From NCBI RefSeq assembly GCF_004006295.1, contig NZ_CP026095.1, positions 1,908,001-1,972,000 of the forward strand: DNA of 64,000 bases, read 5' to 3'. Source of the DNA: Peribacillus asahii (GTDB lineage: Bacteria > Bacillota > Bacilli > Bacillales > DSM-1321). Position 1 is the first letter of the stretch; each line of letters starts with the position of its first letter. Below, piece by piece: positions 33,425-41,708 of this stretch. The notes beneath the pieces are model-generated. The model searched no databases and had not been told where the DNA came from. It saw only the letters and a program-made list of their open reading frames with translations. The translations under genes and the position numbers were made by a program.

Positions 33425-34306
33425 TTGGAAGATTTTCAAAGGGAAATGAATGAAAATAGAGATAAGTCAAGAAGAACGAAATGGGAGGGTCATCGTAACC
33501 AAGTAAGTGGCTTATTTCATGATGTTTTTTCAAAAAAAGCGTCCGTTGATAAAATAGCCATCTTTGGAGCGGGTAATTGTGATGATTTAGAGTTGAATTA
33601 TTTGGCATCCAACTGTAACTCGATTTATTTATTTGATCTCGATGTAGAAAGTATGAAAAGAGGGGCTCAGTATCTCTTAGCAAGTACTCGTAACAAAATC
33701 AAACTCGTTGAGCTGGACGTGACAGGATTAAAGAACATCGATTTTGAAAATCATTTGTCTTCTTTATTGAAATGTGGTGAGAAGGTTGAGAGCATTCTAC
33801 AGTATGTGAGGGATCTAGAGAAGTATGTGGTTGAAAGCTCAAAGGATGAATGGGCAGATTTTCTTGATAGCTTTGACATTGTCGCATCATCAGCTATTTA
33901 TACGCAATTGTTTTATAACTGGGCTTTGGATACGTTATCTCAATATGAAACCCAATATAATAAGGAAGAATTAGAACAAATCAAAGAAGGGTTTTTGGAT
34001 TTAAGAGATAGCATCATTCTTGCTTACCACGATTCCATTTTTAAATGCTGCAAGACAACAGGCTTCGTTATTACATGGACGGATATTTTAAAGATGGAAC
34101 CGGAGTACATAGACACGATTAAGCAAGGACCAAATGCCATTTTTGCTTTAGCTTCGAATATAGGATATGGAGCTGCACTCATTGCTATAAAAGATTTTAT
34201 TGAGAATGCAAATAAAGCAGATTTTTCACTAAAATATTGGCCGTGGGATTTTAATGAAGAGAAGCAGTATTTGACGATGGGGCTTTTAGGAAAGTTGAAT
34301 CGTTAG
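33425..34306 (+). CDS. Class I SAM-dependent methyltransferase-like protein
   Basis: This 293-residue protein has a Rossmann methyltransferase core: IAIFGAGNCDDLEL as motif I, SIYLFDLDVESMKRG as the acidic second strand, and IVASSAIYTQLFYNWALD further on. The substrate is unknown; it could equally bind SAM in an enzyme of small-molecule biosynthesis. I chose TTG 33425 because AAGGAGAG lies 8 bases before it; a longer frame opening at 33221 would overlap the divergent small gene at 33118 and lacks a ribosome binding site. It stands alone. Confidence 0.8.
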   Translation: MEDFQREMNENRDKSRRTKWEGHRNQVSGLFHDVFSKKASVDKIAIFGAGNCDDLELNYLASNCNSIYLFDLDVESMKRGAQYLLASTRNKIKLVELDVTGLKNIDFENHLSSLLKCGEKVESILQYVRDLEKYVVESSKDEWADFLDSFDIVASSAIYTQLFYNWALDTLSQYETQYNKEELEQIKEGFLDLRDSIILAYHDSIFKCCKTTGFVITWTDILKMEPEYIDTIKQGPNAIFALASNIGYGAALIAIKDFIENANKADFSLKYWPWDFNEEKQYLTMGLLGKLNR

Positions 34307-34361
34307 TTGATTGAAATCAAGGTGGATAGAGTTCTTGTGTGGCACAAATGAGTTGTAATAA

Positions 34362-34385
34362 AGAAAAAAGGGCTTGTGACAGCCC
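34362..34385 (-). terminator. Terminator of the zinc-ribbon small gene
   Basis: On the minus strand GGGCT pairs with AGCCC around a 6-base loop, and TTTTTTC follows, 9 bases after the stop at 34394. Confidence 0.75.
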
Positions 34386-34393
34386 GGCGCATA

Positions 34394-34552
34394 TTATTTA
34401 TTACGACAATTTTTACATACTTGAATCAATTGGTTTGTCTCTGTTCTATGGGGATATAATAGCTTGATTCTTGTTTTTTTACATAATGGACATTCTCCAC
34501 GTCCGTTTGACGGTAGCTTTTTTAACGTTTTTCCTCTATATTTTTTAGCCAT
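34394..34552 (-). CDS. Small zinc-ribbon protein (52 aa)
   Basis: MAKKYRGKTLKKLPSNGRG is followed by CPLC and, after 23 residues, CKNC, so the four Cys form a zinc ribbon. The rest is Lys/Arg-rich, suggesting nucleic-acid binding. AAGGATTG lies upstream of the ATG and a terminator follows. It resembles the short ribosome- or RNA-associated zinc-ribbon proteins, but I cannot name it. Confidence 0.7.
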   Translation of the reverse strand: MAKKYRGKTLKKLPSNGRGECPLCKKTRIKLLYPHRTETNQLIQVCKNCRNK

Positions 34553-34699
34553 TTTCATCAATCCTTACTTTAATAATATTCTTTCTTTATTTAATGATGA
34601 AAAGGTCTAAATATTGATAGGCATTTAATGGTTTTCTGTTAAGGTATTTAACTCTTAGCTATGTGAAAATAATCCGTTTTGAAAATAGCTCGAAAAATG

Positions 34700-34730
34700 G
34701 CTCCGGATTTGTAATTCCGGAGCTTGTTTT
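34700..34730. terminator. Hairpin with flanking T runs
   Basis: GCTCCGGA and TCCGGAGC pair around an 8-base loop, with TTTTT on the plus side and an A run (T run on the minus strand) on the other. No gene ends directly next to it. Confidence 0.6.
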
Positions 34731-34769
34731 TATCTATTCTTTTTTATTTAGCTGTGTGATAGAACGTTG

Positions 34770-34870
34770 TTGATTTTGGCTCTTACTCCCTTGTTTCATG
34801 GGGCTAGAGCAACCTTTCAGCAGAGCTGGAAGGTGTGTGAGACCACTGTCTCACACACATGAGCCAAAAA
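34770..34870. repeat. Multi-hairpin element, possible dispersed repeat
   Basis: GATTTTGGCTC and GAGCCAAAAATC form an outer stem of about 11 bp. Inside, CCTTTCAGC/GCTGGAAGG and GTGTGTGAGAC/GTCTCACACAC make two strong hairpins, and CCC/GGG a weaker one. The opening TTGTTGATTTTGGCTC recurs in altered form at about 50449 (GCTGTTGATTTTGGGCTC). The architecture is that of small miniature or REP-like repeats seen in Bacilli. Confidence 0.5.
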
Positions 34871-34902
34871 TCGTATTATCCATAATCCGGTTTCCTCAAT
34901 CC

Positions 34903-35385
34903 TTATTTAATTACGCGTTTTGCCCCAATGTAGCGCTCTTTCCAATACTTATCACTCATTTTAACGATTTTTACTCCTTTTGAAGTAGTACCGATAAATG
35001 TGCCATTACCATTGTAAATTCCTACATAGGATACTTTTCCTTTTTTACCTGTGGCATAAAATACTAAATCACCTTGCTTTAATGCGTTCTTTTTAACAGC
35101 TTTCCCGATTTTATATTGAGCGGCACTCGTTCTTGGAATCGTTAATTCTGTTGCCGCATGCTTATAAACATATTGAGTAAAACCGCTTGCGTCAAAGCCT
35201 TTTGGTGTAGTTCCTCCATATTTATAAGGTGTACCAATATATAACTCCGCTGTTGCTGCTACTTCTTCTCCATAGTTAATAGATGCTGAAGCGTTAGAAG
35301 TAGAACTAAAGATGAAGGCCGTTGCTAAAGCGAAAATCGATACAATAACTGCAATCCATCTTGGAAACTGTACACTCATACTCAT
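34903..35385 (-). CDS. NlpC/P60-fold exported protein lacking all catalytic residues (pseudoenzyme)
   Basis: This 160-residue protein has a signal peptide (membrane segment about 10-26, then AxA-like SNASAS) and one NlpC/P60 domain: IGTPYKYGGTTPKGF, then the catalytic region, GDLVFYATGKKGKVSYVGIY and KMSDKYWKERYIGAKR. In active family members the triad is Cys in DCSGF, His in SHVGIY and His/Asn in F-I-[HN]. Here they are Ala66 (DASGF), Tyr120 (SYVGIY) and Gly132 (FIGTT). The fold is otherwise well preserved, so it probably binds peptidoglycan without cutting it. I chose ATG 35385 with GGGGGAG 5 bases upstream. Confidence 0.88.
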   Translation of the reverse strand: MSMSVQFPRWIAVIVSIFALATAFIFSSTSNASASINYGEEVAATAELYIGTPYKYGGTTPKGFDASGFTQYVYKHAATELTIPRTSAAQYKIGKAVKKNALKQGDLVFYATGKKGKVSYVGIYNGNGTFIGTTSKGVKIVKMSDKYWKERYIGAKRVIK

Positions 35386-35647
35386 TTTTTCTCCCCCTAA
35401 AATTGAATTCCAAGTTAACACACAATGCTAATTTTATGAGCACTTTTTCCGTTTATTCCAAAAATATTTTTGGGCAGTATTCTGTTAAGAAGTGATAAAT
35501 GCGTATTCAATTATCATGGTCCCTTTCTTTATGTTACAATTATTTTTACTTTAAAGGGTAACTTTGTATTTTTATGAGATGCTCATTCAATAAAACAGAT
35601 AATGGATGTGTAATCCATGGCGAGCTGAAATTCTAGGGAGGATTTAA

Positions 35648-36802
35648 ATGAATAATCAACGTTGGTTATCTTTAAATTTTTATACTTTTTTCTTTACGTG
35701 GGGTATTTTTTTGCCATACTGGACCGGTTGGCTTATTGCAGAAAAAAATCTTTCAGTTTCCGCTGCAAGTATGATTATGGGGACGGGGATGATTGTACGT
35801 GCCTGTTCAACCTTATTCCTATTTCCGCTGTTCACTAGGCTATATTCTTTAAGTGTTGTAATGAAGTGCTTGGCTGTCGGGTCCTTAGGAGTAGTACTGT
35901 TATACATACCATTCGATACATATAGTTCATTATTCATCATTACAGTGTTATTTAGTGCTGTTTATCCAAATCTTTTACCTGCTATGGAAAGCAGTGCCTC
36001 AGTCTTGGTGAGTACTGGAAAAATCCATTATGGAAGAAGTCGGTCATGGGGCTCGCTTGGCTATACAATTGCTCTTTTAATCGTAGGTGCAGGAACTGCG
36101 GTATTTCAAGAGGCAGCGATTTTATGGCTAATGATTATAGGTCTAATTGCCATCGTTTTTTCGCAATTTCAAGCTTCTCCAGTTGTATTACATGTAAAAA
36201 CTAAGCCGATTAATCAAGTGGATGAAAAAGGGAGTTTGAATAAATTATTTGCATCAGAAGGATTTGTTATCGTTCTTCTTATTTCTATCTTAGTGCAAGG
36301 GTCTCACGCTTCTTATTACAATTATGGATTTGTTTATTTACAAGATTTAGGGGTAGGCAGCTTCTATATCGGGTTAATTTTAAATGTTGCTATAGTATGT
36401 GAAATCGTATTTTTTACAAAGGTGGATCAGTTTTTTTCAAAAATGAAAGTATCTACGATGTATAGTATTGCTGCGCTTGGTTCTACTCTGCGATGGGTTA
36501 TGATTTATTTATTTCCAAACGTTGTTGTATTTATATTTTCTCAAGTTTTACATGTTTTATCATTTGGTGTTGCACACTATGCATTCATTCAATATATTTC
36601 ACAAAAATTAAAGCCCAATCAAATTCCAACGGCTCAAGGTATGTATGCTGCTTTTGCGATGGGTTTAAGTATAGCACTCCTTACGTTTTTAGGAGGCTTC
36701 TTATACGAAATATCCCCGAAGCTATCGTTTTTAGGTATGACTTTATCTTCGGTCCCCGCCTTATTACTCACTTTATTTACAATGAGAAAATACAACTATT
36801 AA
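35648..36802 (+). CDS. MFS transporter, HcaT/PPP-like
   Basis: This 384-residue protein has about twelve membrane helices and the MFS_1-like/PPP pattern: FYTFFFTWGIFLPYWTGWL at the start and RSRSWGSLGYTIALL after helix 4, which is typical of 3-phenylpropionate transporter-like proteins and nucleoside-type symporters. GGGAGG precedes the ATG. No adjacent catabolic gene names the substrate. Confidence 0.85.
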   Translation: MNNQRWLSLNFYTFFFTWGIFLPYWTGWLIAEKNLSVSAASMIMGTGMIVRACSTLFLFPLFTRLYSLSVVMKCLAVGSLGVVLLYIPFDTYSSLFIITVLFSAVYPNLLPAMESSASVLVSTGKIHYGRSRSWGSLGYTIALLIVGAGTAVFQEAAILWLMIIGLIAIVFSQFQASPVVLHVKTKPINQVDEKGSLNKLFASEGFVIVLLISILVQGSHASYYNYGFVYLQDLGVGSFYIGLILNVAIVCEIVFFTKVDQFFSKMKVSTMYSIAALGSTLRWVMIYLFPNVVVFIFSQVLHVLSFGVAHYAFIQYISQKLKPNQIPTAQGMYAAFAMGLSIALLTFLGGFLYEISPKLSFLGMTLSSVPALLLTLFTMRKYNY

Positions 36803-36885
36803 AAATATGATGTCTTTTTTTGAATACCGTTGCTCAAAGTTGAAGCTAAAATATACTCTTACATATAAATTCGTACTTTATTATG

Positions 36886-36918
36886 ATAATCCCTTCTAGA
36901 ATAAGGGGTTATTTTTTT
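36886..36918 (+). terminator. Terminator of the MFS gene
   Basis: ATAAtCCCTT and AAGGGGTTAT form a stem with one mismatch around a 7-base loop, and TTTTTTT follows. Confidence 0.8.
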
Positions 36919-37035
36919 ACAAATTACCACTAAAAAATACATAATATTCAATTTTTATAGTACTATGTATGTATATATTTAGTTAATTAAGGTATAATGT
37001 GCATGTGTTTTGGGAAAGGTAGGGGGTCGTCAAGT

Positions 37036-38187
37036 ATGGATAATAGAGATATGGGGCGAATGAGAAAACGGAGGCGGTTAAAAAGGTCGGTACGACGTAT
37101 ATTAACGGCGGGAGTGCTTTTAATTATCGCACTGCTTATTTTTAATAACATCATGACGAAAGACCAGCCAGTTACAAGTGGTGTGACAGAGGAAGAGAAA
37201 AAAGGGAAAACGCAATCCGGGGAGGAAAAGGCACCAGCTGAACCCGTTATTGAAACGATTAAAATCAGTGCAGCCGGGGATTTCACACTCGGAACGGATG
37301 AAAGTTTTACATATGCAGGTTCATTTCCGGACGAAGCTTCTAAAAATGGACTGCCTTACTTTATCGAAAAATTGGATCATATTTTCGAAGAAGATGATTT
37401 AACAACCGTTAATTTAGAAACTACATTAACAAATACTACTGAAAAAGCAATCAAAAAGTTTCGCTTTAAGGGAGATCCTTCTTATGCTCAAATTTTAGAA
37501 CTTGGTGGAATCGAAGCGGTCAATCTAGCAAACAATCATACTATGGATTATTTACAACAAGGGTATGATGATACAATTGCAACACTAGAGAAGCAAAAAA
37601 TTGGTTATTTCGGATACGAACATCACTATGTTACGACGATTAAAGGCGTGAAAGTAGGAGCTCTTGGATATGAGGGCTGGGAAGATACACCAGAAACGCG
37701 TGCTATTGTTGATGCGAATATAAAGCGCTTAAGAGAACAAGGTGTCCAGATTATTTTAATCCATTTTCATTGGGGAATTGAAAGAAGCTATGTTCCAACT
37801 GAATCCCAACAATCACTGGCTCGTTATGCAATCGATAGCGGAGCGGATTTGATTCTAGGACATCACCCTCATGTTGTTCAAGGAATTGAGGAGTATAAGG
37901 GCAAGTTTATTGTCTATAGTTTAGGAAACTTTATGTTTGGCGGGAACCGAAATCCGGCAGATAAGGATACATATGTGTTTCAGCAAACGTTTCACCTGAA
38001 GGATGGGGAACTGACAGATCAAAAAGAAATAAAAGTTGTACCGTTCTCAATTTCTTCTGTTACGTCTAGAAATAATTATCAACCATTGTTATTAGAAGGA
38101 GCAGAAGCAGAGCGAGTGAAAAATAAAATCATTGACGTCTCTAATCAAATTAATGGGTCAGACTGGCTTCAATATGAAACTGAATAA
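37036..38187 (+). CDS. CapA/PgsA-family metallophosphatase-like protein
   Basis: This 383-residue protein has a basic cytoplasmic start, one membrane helix (about 21-40) and a large extracellular PGA_cap domain. Motifs are SAAGDFTLGTD, NLETTLT, NLANNHTMDY, IHFHWGIERSY and LGHHPHVVQG, which provide the metal ligands of the calcineurin-like fold. Relatives (CapA, PgsA/YwtB) take part in poly-gamma-glutamate synthesis, but no capB/capC genes are adjacent. I chose ATG 37036 because AGGGGG lies 9 bases upstream. A terminator follows. Confidence 0.9.
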   Translation: MDNRDMGRMRKRRRLKRSVRRILTAGVLLIIALLIFNNIMTKDQPVTSGVTEEEKKGKTQSGEEKAPAEPVIETIKISAAGDFTLGTDESFTYAGSFPDEASKNGLPYFIEKLDHIFEEDDLTTVNLETTLTNTTEKAIKKFRFKGDPSYAQILELGGIEAVNLANNHTMDYLQQGYDDTIATLEKQKIGYFGYEHHYVTTIKGVKVGALGYEGWEDTPETRAIVDANIKRLREQGVQIILIHFHWGIERSYVPTESQQSLARYAIDSGADLILGHHPHVVQGIEEYKGKFIVYSLGNFMFGGNRNPADKDTYVFQQTFHLKDGELTDQKEIKVVPFSISSVTSRNNYQPLLLEGAEAERVKNKIIDVSNQINGSDWLQYETE

Positions 38188-38211
38188 ATGTATGAGGATA
38201 GTAGTATGGAA

Positions 38212-38250
38212 GGAAGAACACTAAAATAGGGTGTTCTTCCTCTTTATTTT
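38212..38250 (+). terminator. Terminator of the CapA-like gene
   Basis: GGAAGAACAC and GTGTTCTTCC form a perfect 10-bp stem, and TCTTTATTTT follows. Confidence 0.85.
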
Positions 38251-38321
38251 GCTATAATAATATTATTCAAGATTCAAAAAATAAGGAAAATTGGATATAA
38301 ATTTTAAAAGGGGAATGTTAC

Positions 38322-39488
38322 ATGCAATTTACAGCGTCAGAAAAAGTGGCACAGTTAACAACAGGAGTTTTTATGGAAGTAGCAGGTCGGAAACAAGAGG
38401 CATTGCAAAAAGGGAAGGATGTAATCGATTTAAGTGTAGGAAGCCCGGATTTACCACCTCCTTCCTTTGTCATTGATACGCTAATTGAATATGCACAAGA
38501 TACAAGCAAATATGGTTATACGTTAAAAGGGATAACGGAATTTCATGATGCAGTTTGTTATTTTTATAGAAATCGTTACGGGGTTGAGCTGGATGCAGAA
38601 AAAGAAGTGCTGCAACTTATGGGTTCACAAGATGGGCTTGCCCATTTAGCGACGGCTATTATTAATCCAGGAGACTATGTATTAGTTCCAGATCCTGGTT
38701 ATCCAATCTATGAAGCTAGTGTATCACTTGCTGAAGGAACCATTTATCCAATGCCTTTAACGGCAGAAAATCAATTTTTGCCGCAGCTTAATCAAATTCC
38801 AGAAGATGTATTGAAAAAAACAAAAATGATGATTATTAGTTACCCGGGAAATCCGGTCACAGCTTTAGCAAATGAAGAGTTTTTTAAAGAGGTCATTGAG
38901 TTTGCGAAAAAGCATCACATTTTAGTTGTTCATGATTTTGCTTATTCTGAATTAATTTTCGATCATCATCCGCAAATTAGCTTTATGTCTATTCCGGGAG
39001 CGAAAGAGGTAGGAATTGAGTTCAATTCTTTATCGAAAACCTTTAATATGGCAGGTTGCCGCATTGGTTATGTAGTTGGAAATACAGAAGCGCTAAATAT
39101 TTTAGCCACATTAAAATCTCATATTGATTACGGCATTTTTTATCCCATTCAAAAAGCAGCTGAAAAAGCACTTATGGCAGATCCAGCTATTCTTTCTGAA
39201 CAAGTGAAAGAGTATGAGGCACGCCGAGATGCTCTGCTATCTGGACTAGCTAAAGCTGGCTGGGAAGTACCTAAATCAGCTGCGACGATGTTTGTTTGGG
39301 CAAAAATTCCTGCTGGGTGGAAGTCACGTGAATTTGCTTATGAGTTGATTGATAAAGCCGGCGTTGCAGTCGTTCCTGGAGATGCTTTTGGAAAGGAAGG
39401 GGAAGGATATGTTCGCATGGCTTTAGTGCAACCGGCTGAAAGACTGAGAGAAGCAGCGAAGCGAATTCAAGAATTTTTACAGAAATAA
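38322..39488 (+). CDS. Class I/II aminotransferase, LL-diaminopimelate type
   Basis: This 388-residue fold-type I PLP enzyme has the substrate segment DLSVGSPDLPPP, GYTLKGITEF, the PLP-binding YPGNPVTA and VVHDFAYSELIF, and the PLP lysine in NSLSKTFNMAGCRIGY. The C-terminal RMALV arginine binds the substrate carboxylate. The sequence most resembles DapL/AlaT-like transaminases. Context does not identify the amino acid. AAAAGGGG precedes the ATG. Confidence 0.9.
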   Translation: MQFTASEKVAQLTTGVFMEVAGRKQEALQKGKDVIDLSVGSPDLPPPSFVIDTLIEYAQDTSKYGYTLKGITEFHDAVCYFYRNRYGVELDAEKEVLQLMGSQDGLAHLATAIINPGDYVLVPDPGYPIYEASVSLAEGTIYPMPLTAENQFLPQLNQIPEDVLKKTKMMIISYPGNPVTALANEEFFKEVIEFAKKHHILVVHDFAYSELIFDHHPQISFMSIPGAKEVGIEFNSLSKTFNMAGCRIGYVVGNTEALNILATLKSHIDYGIFYPIQKAAEKALMADPAILSEQVKEYEARRDALLSGLAKAGWEVPKSAATMFVWAKIPAGWKSREFAYELIDKAGVAVVPGDAFGKEGEGYVRMALVQPAERLREAAKRIQEFLQK

Positions 39489-39551
39489 ATGAATGAGAAA
39501 CAGGAGGGGACGTTCAGTAGCCCTTCCTTTTTTTTGAGTTAGGAGTTACAT

Positions 39552-39577
39552 GGATAGATAAATGGCCGCATACATTA
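39552..39577 (+). promoter_or_regulatory. Possible sigma-E type sporulation promoter
   Basis: GGATA (39552-39556) and CATACATTA (39569-39577) are spaced 12 bases apart, 31 bases before the LysM-GH18 gene. The -10 also fits the sigma-K pattern CATANNNTA. This is a pattern match only, but it suits a spore cortex enzyme. Confidence 0.4.
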
Positions 39578-39607
39578 GGGATAGGATCTTGGGGTAAGGG
39601 GGTTACT

Positions 39608-41020
39608 ATGCTTATTCATGTTGTAACACCGGGAGAAACATTGTGGCAGATTGCGAGTCGTTATGGTATAGATTTTGCACGGCTTGTGGCGGTGAATAAA
39701 CTTCCAGATGCAGGTCGATTAGTGATTGGTCAAGCGCTTATCATTCCTAGCTCTGCTCGTCAACATACTGTCGAATCTGGGGAAACATTATGGAAAATTG
39801 CCCAACAATACGGAGCTTCAGTAGATAGCATTATGCAAGCTAATCAATTAACTGATTCTTCGGTCATTAATCCAGGAAAAGTTTTATATATTCCCGCTCG
39901 TACACATACGGTTCGGCCTGGAGAAAGTTTGGGACAAATTGCTCAAAACTATGGAACAACAGTGCAGGACATTATTGAAGCGAATTCTATTCAAAATCTT
40001 AATCAGGTTTATTCAGGAACCAGATTAATTATTCCTTTTTCAAAAGCTATCATTGATGTTTATACTTACGTCATTAACATGGGAGAAAAAGGAGCGGATG
40101 AAGTGAGGGAGGCAGGGGATTCTTTAACTTGTATGTCTCCTTTTTCTTACGTTGTGAGAAGCGATGGGGAATTACAGCCATTAGATGATCAGGCTATTAT
40201 CCAGGCTGCTCGTTTTAAAGGAGTTCTTCCGGTTATGTGCATCACTAATTTTACGTATGGGAATCTGGGATCGGACGCTGCCCAAACCATTTTGGCAAGC
40301 ACAGAGCTGCAAGATAAATTATTAGAAAATATTGTAGCGACGATTGAGCAAAAGAGATATCGTGGATTAAATATCAATTTTGAAAACTTATATCCAACGG
40401 ACCGTGAGAATTATAATCAGTTTTTGCAACGTGCTGTTAATCGTTTGCATGAAGATGGTTATTTTGTTTCGACTGCCGTTGCTCCAAAAACAAGTGCTGA
40501 ACAAACAGGATTTCTTTATGAAGCACATGATTATGCTGCCCATGGTCGAATCGTTGACATTGTTTTTTTAATGACGTATGAGTGGGGCTATCGATTAGGG
40601 CCGCCTCAGGCTATTTCGCCGCTGAATCAAATGAGAAGTGTACTTGAGTACGCTGTAACAGTTATCCCAAGGAATAAAATATTAATGAGTTTTCAGCTGT
40701 ACGCTCGCGATTGGCTTCTCCCGCACGTGCAGGGCCAAGAAGCTGAAACGTTTGATATGCAGGAAGCAGTGCAAAGGGCAGTGAAGTATAAGACAACAAT
40801 TCAATATGATGAAATGGCTCAATCTCCGTTTTATCAATATGTAGATGAACAAGGGAAAAGGCATGAAGTGTGGTTTGAAGATGCTAGAAGTGCTCAAGCC
40901 AAATTTAACCTAGTAAAGGAATATGGTATACGTGGAATTGGGTATTGGGTACTCGGTTATCCGTTCCCGCAAAATTGGGTATTACTAAACGATCAGTTTA
41001 GAGTGAGAAAGCGAAGTTAG
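39608..41020 (+). CDS. LysM-GH18 spore cortex/germination enzyme, SleL/YaaH type
   Basis: This 470-residue protein has three N-terminal LysM repeats (about 2-47, 52-96, 99-143) and a glycosyl hydrolase 18 domain. It has no signal peptide, as in SleL/YaaH, which is placed on the spore from the mother cell. The GH18 strand 4 motif reads GLNINFEN with the proton donor Glu near residue 259; relatives have NIDFE, so the assisting Asp is Asn here. The terminal GIRGIGYWVLGYPFPQNW is typical of N-acetylglucosaminidase relatives. The predicted role is cutting cortex fragments during germination. The start follows GGTAAGGGGG. Confidence 0.92.
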   Translation: MLIHVVTPGETLWQIASRYGIDFARLVAVNKLPDAGRLVIGQALIIPSSARQHTVESGETLWKIAQQYGASVDSIMQANQLTDSSVINPGKVLYIPARTHTVRPGESLGQIAQNYGTTVQDIIEANSIQNLNQVYSGTRLIIPFSKAIIDVYTYVINMGEKGADEVREAGDSLTCMSPFSYVVRSDGELQPLDDQAIIQAARFKGVLPVMCITNFTYGNLGSDAAQTILASTELQDKLLENIVATIEQKRYRGLNINFENLYPTDRENYNQFLQRAVNRLHEDGYFVSTAVAPKTSAEQTGFLYEAHDYAAHGRIVDIVFLMTYEWGYRLGPPQAISPLNQMRSVLEYAVTVIPRNKILMSFQLYARDWLLPHVQGQEAETFDMQEAVQRAVKYKTTIQYDEMAQSPFYQYVDEQGKRHEVWFEDARSAQAKFNLVKEYGIRGIGYWVLGYPFPQNWVLLNDQFRVRKRS

Positions 41021-41235
41021 TGGCAACTTTTAAAGATAAGGTTCTGTTAAATAATATTGTTGAATTTTGGCGTATTTCGGTCGGGAATTAGTTAATAAAC
41101 AATACGGTTTAGCAGAGCTTTATTTCGATATATACGCATTGTCTTTTGAATAGCAAGTTACTTCACTATGTGTATGTGTAATATTTACGCTAAACAGAAT
41201 GTGTCGAAACTTGTTGTATGAAAATTATTGGAAAA

Positions 41236-41249
41236 TGTAAGCGTTTTCT
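41236..41249. promoter_or_regulatory. Possible CcpA (cre) site
   Basis: TGTAAGCGTTTTCT fits the cre pattern TGWAANCGNTNWCA with one difference at the end. It lies upstream of two small frames (41275 and 41461). The rest of the 41021-41460 gap shows nothing else clear. Confidence 0.45.
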
Positions 41250-41274
41250 TTATAATTGTAGATAGGTGGATGGC

Positions 41275-41388
41275 ATGCGTGGCCATCATGGTATTAGGCG
41301 TAGGTGGGGCCTGTACAACATAATTTCTTGTGAATGGTTTCAAAAATGGTTTTGTGAGGAGCTTTACTGGATATTTACAAAAACTTAA
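41275..41388 (+). CDS. Candidate Trp-rich microprotein (37 aa)
   Basis: MRGHHGIRRRWGLYN opens this frame, which continues with EWFQKWF and LYWIF and ends at TAA 41388. AGGTGG lies 5 bases before the ATG. Four Trp, three Tyr/Phe clusters and a basic start suggest an amphipathic membrane-binding peptide. The cre-like site lies 26 bases upstream. It is too short for statistical support, so treat it as a candidate. Confidence 0.35.
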   Translation: MRGHHGIRRRWGLYNIISCEWFQKWFCEELYWIFTKT

Positions 41389-41460
41389 AAAGGGACGTCT
41401 AAAACAATAATAGCCAAGGGATTATAATAAAAGAAAACATAATGGAGAGAGGGAGAAGCG

Positions 41461-41604
41461 ATGTCTACAGAAAATAAATTACGACTATCTGATTTTGTTC
41501 AAGAAGATCGATTTGAATTAAATTCGTATTTAACATATTTATTTCATCAATTTTATAGAGATGCCTCGGGTCAATTAGATGAGGAAAAAGTGCGAATATC
41601 ATGA
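41461..41604 (+). CDS. Small acidic protein (47 aa) of unknown function
   Basis: MSTENKLRLSDFVQEDRFE opens the frame, which ends DEEKVRIS. GGAGAGAGGGAG precedes the ATG, a strong ribosome binding site, and a perfect terminator lies 14 bases after the stop. There are no membrane helices or Cys. The function is unknown. It may share a transcript with the 41275 frame. Confidence 0.65.
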   Translation: MSTENKLRLSDFVQEDRFELNSYLTYLFHQFYRDASGQLDEEKVRIS

Positions 41605-41617
41605 AGATAAAAGTATA

Positions 41618-41661
41618 AGCGATCGTGTTAGTAGTATTAAATAACACGATCGCTTTTTTTG
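41618..41661. terminator. Bidirectional terminator
   Basis: AGCGATCGTGTTA and TAACACGATCGCT form a perfect 13-bp stem, and TTTTTTT follows on the plus side. It serves the small gene and probably DUF502 on the minus strand. Confidence 0.88.
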
Positions 41662-41708
41662 TTGACCAATATTAAATGATGTACGATCTTGATCGAGGGT
41701 GACTATAT

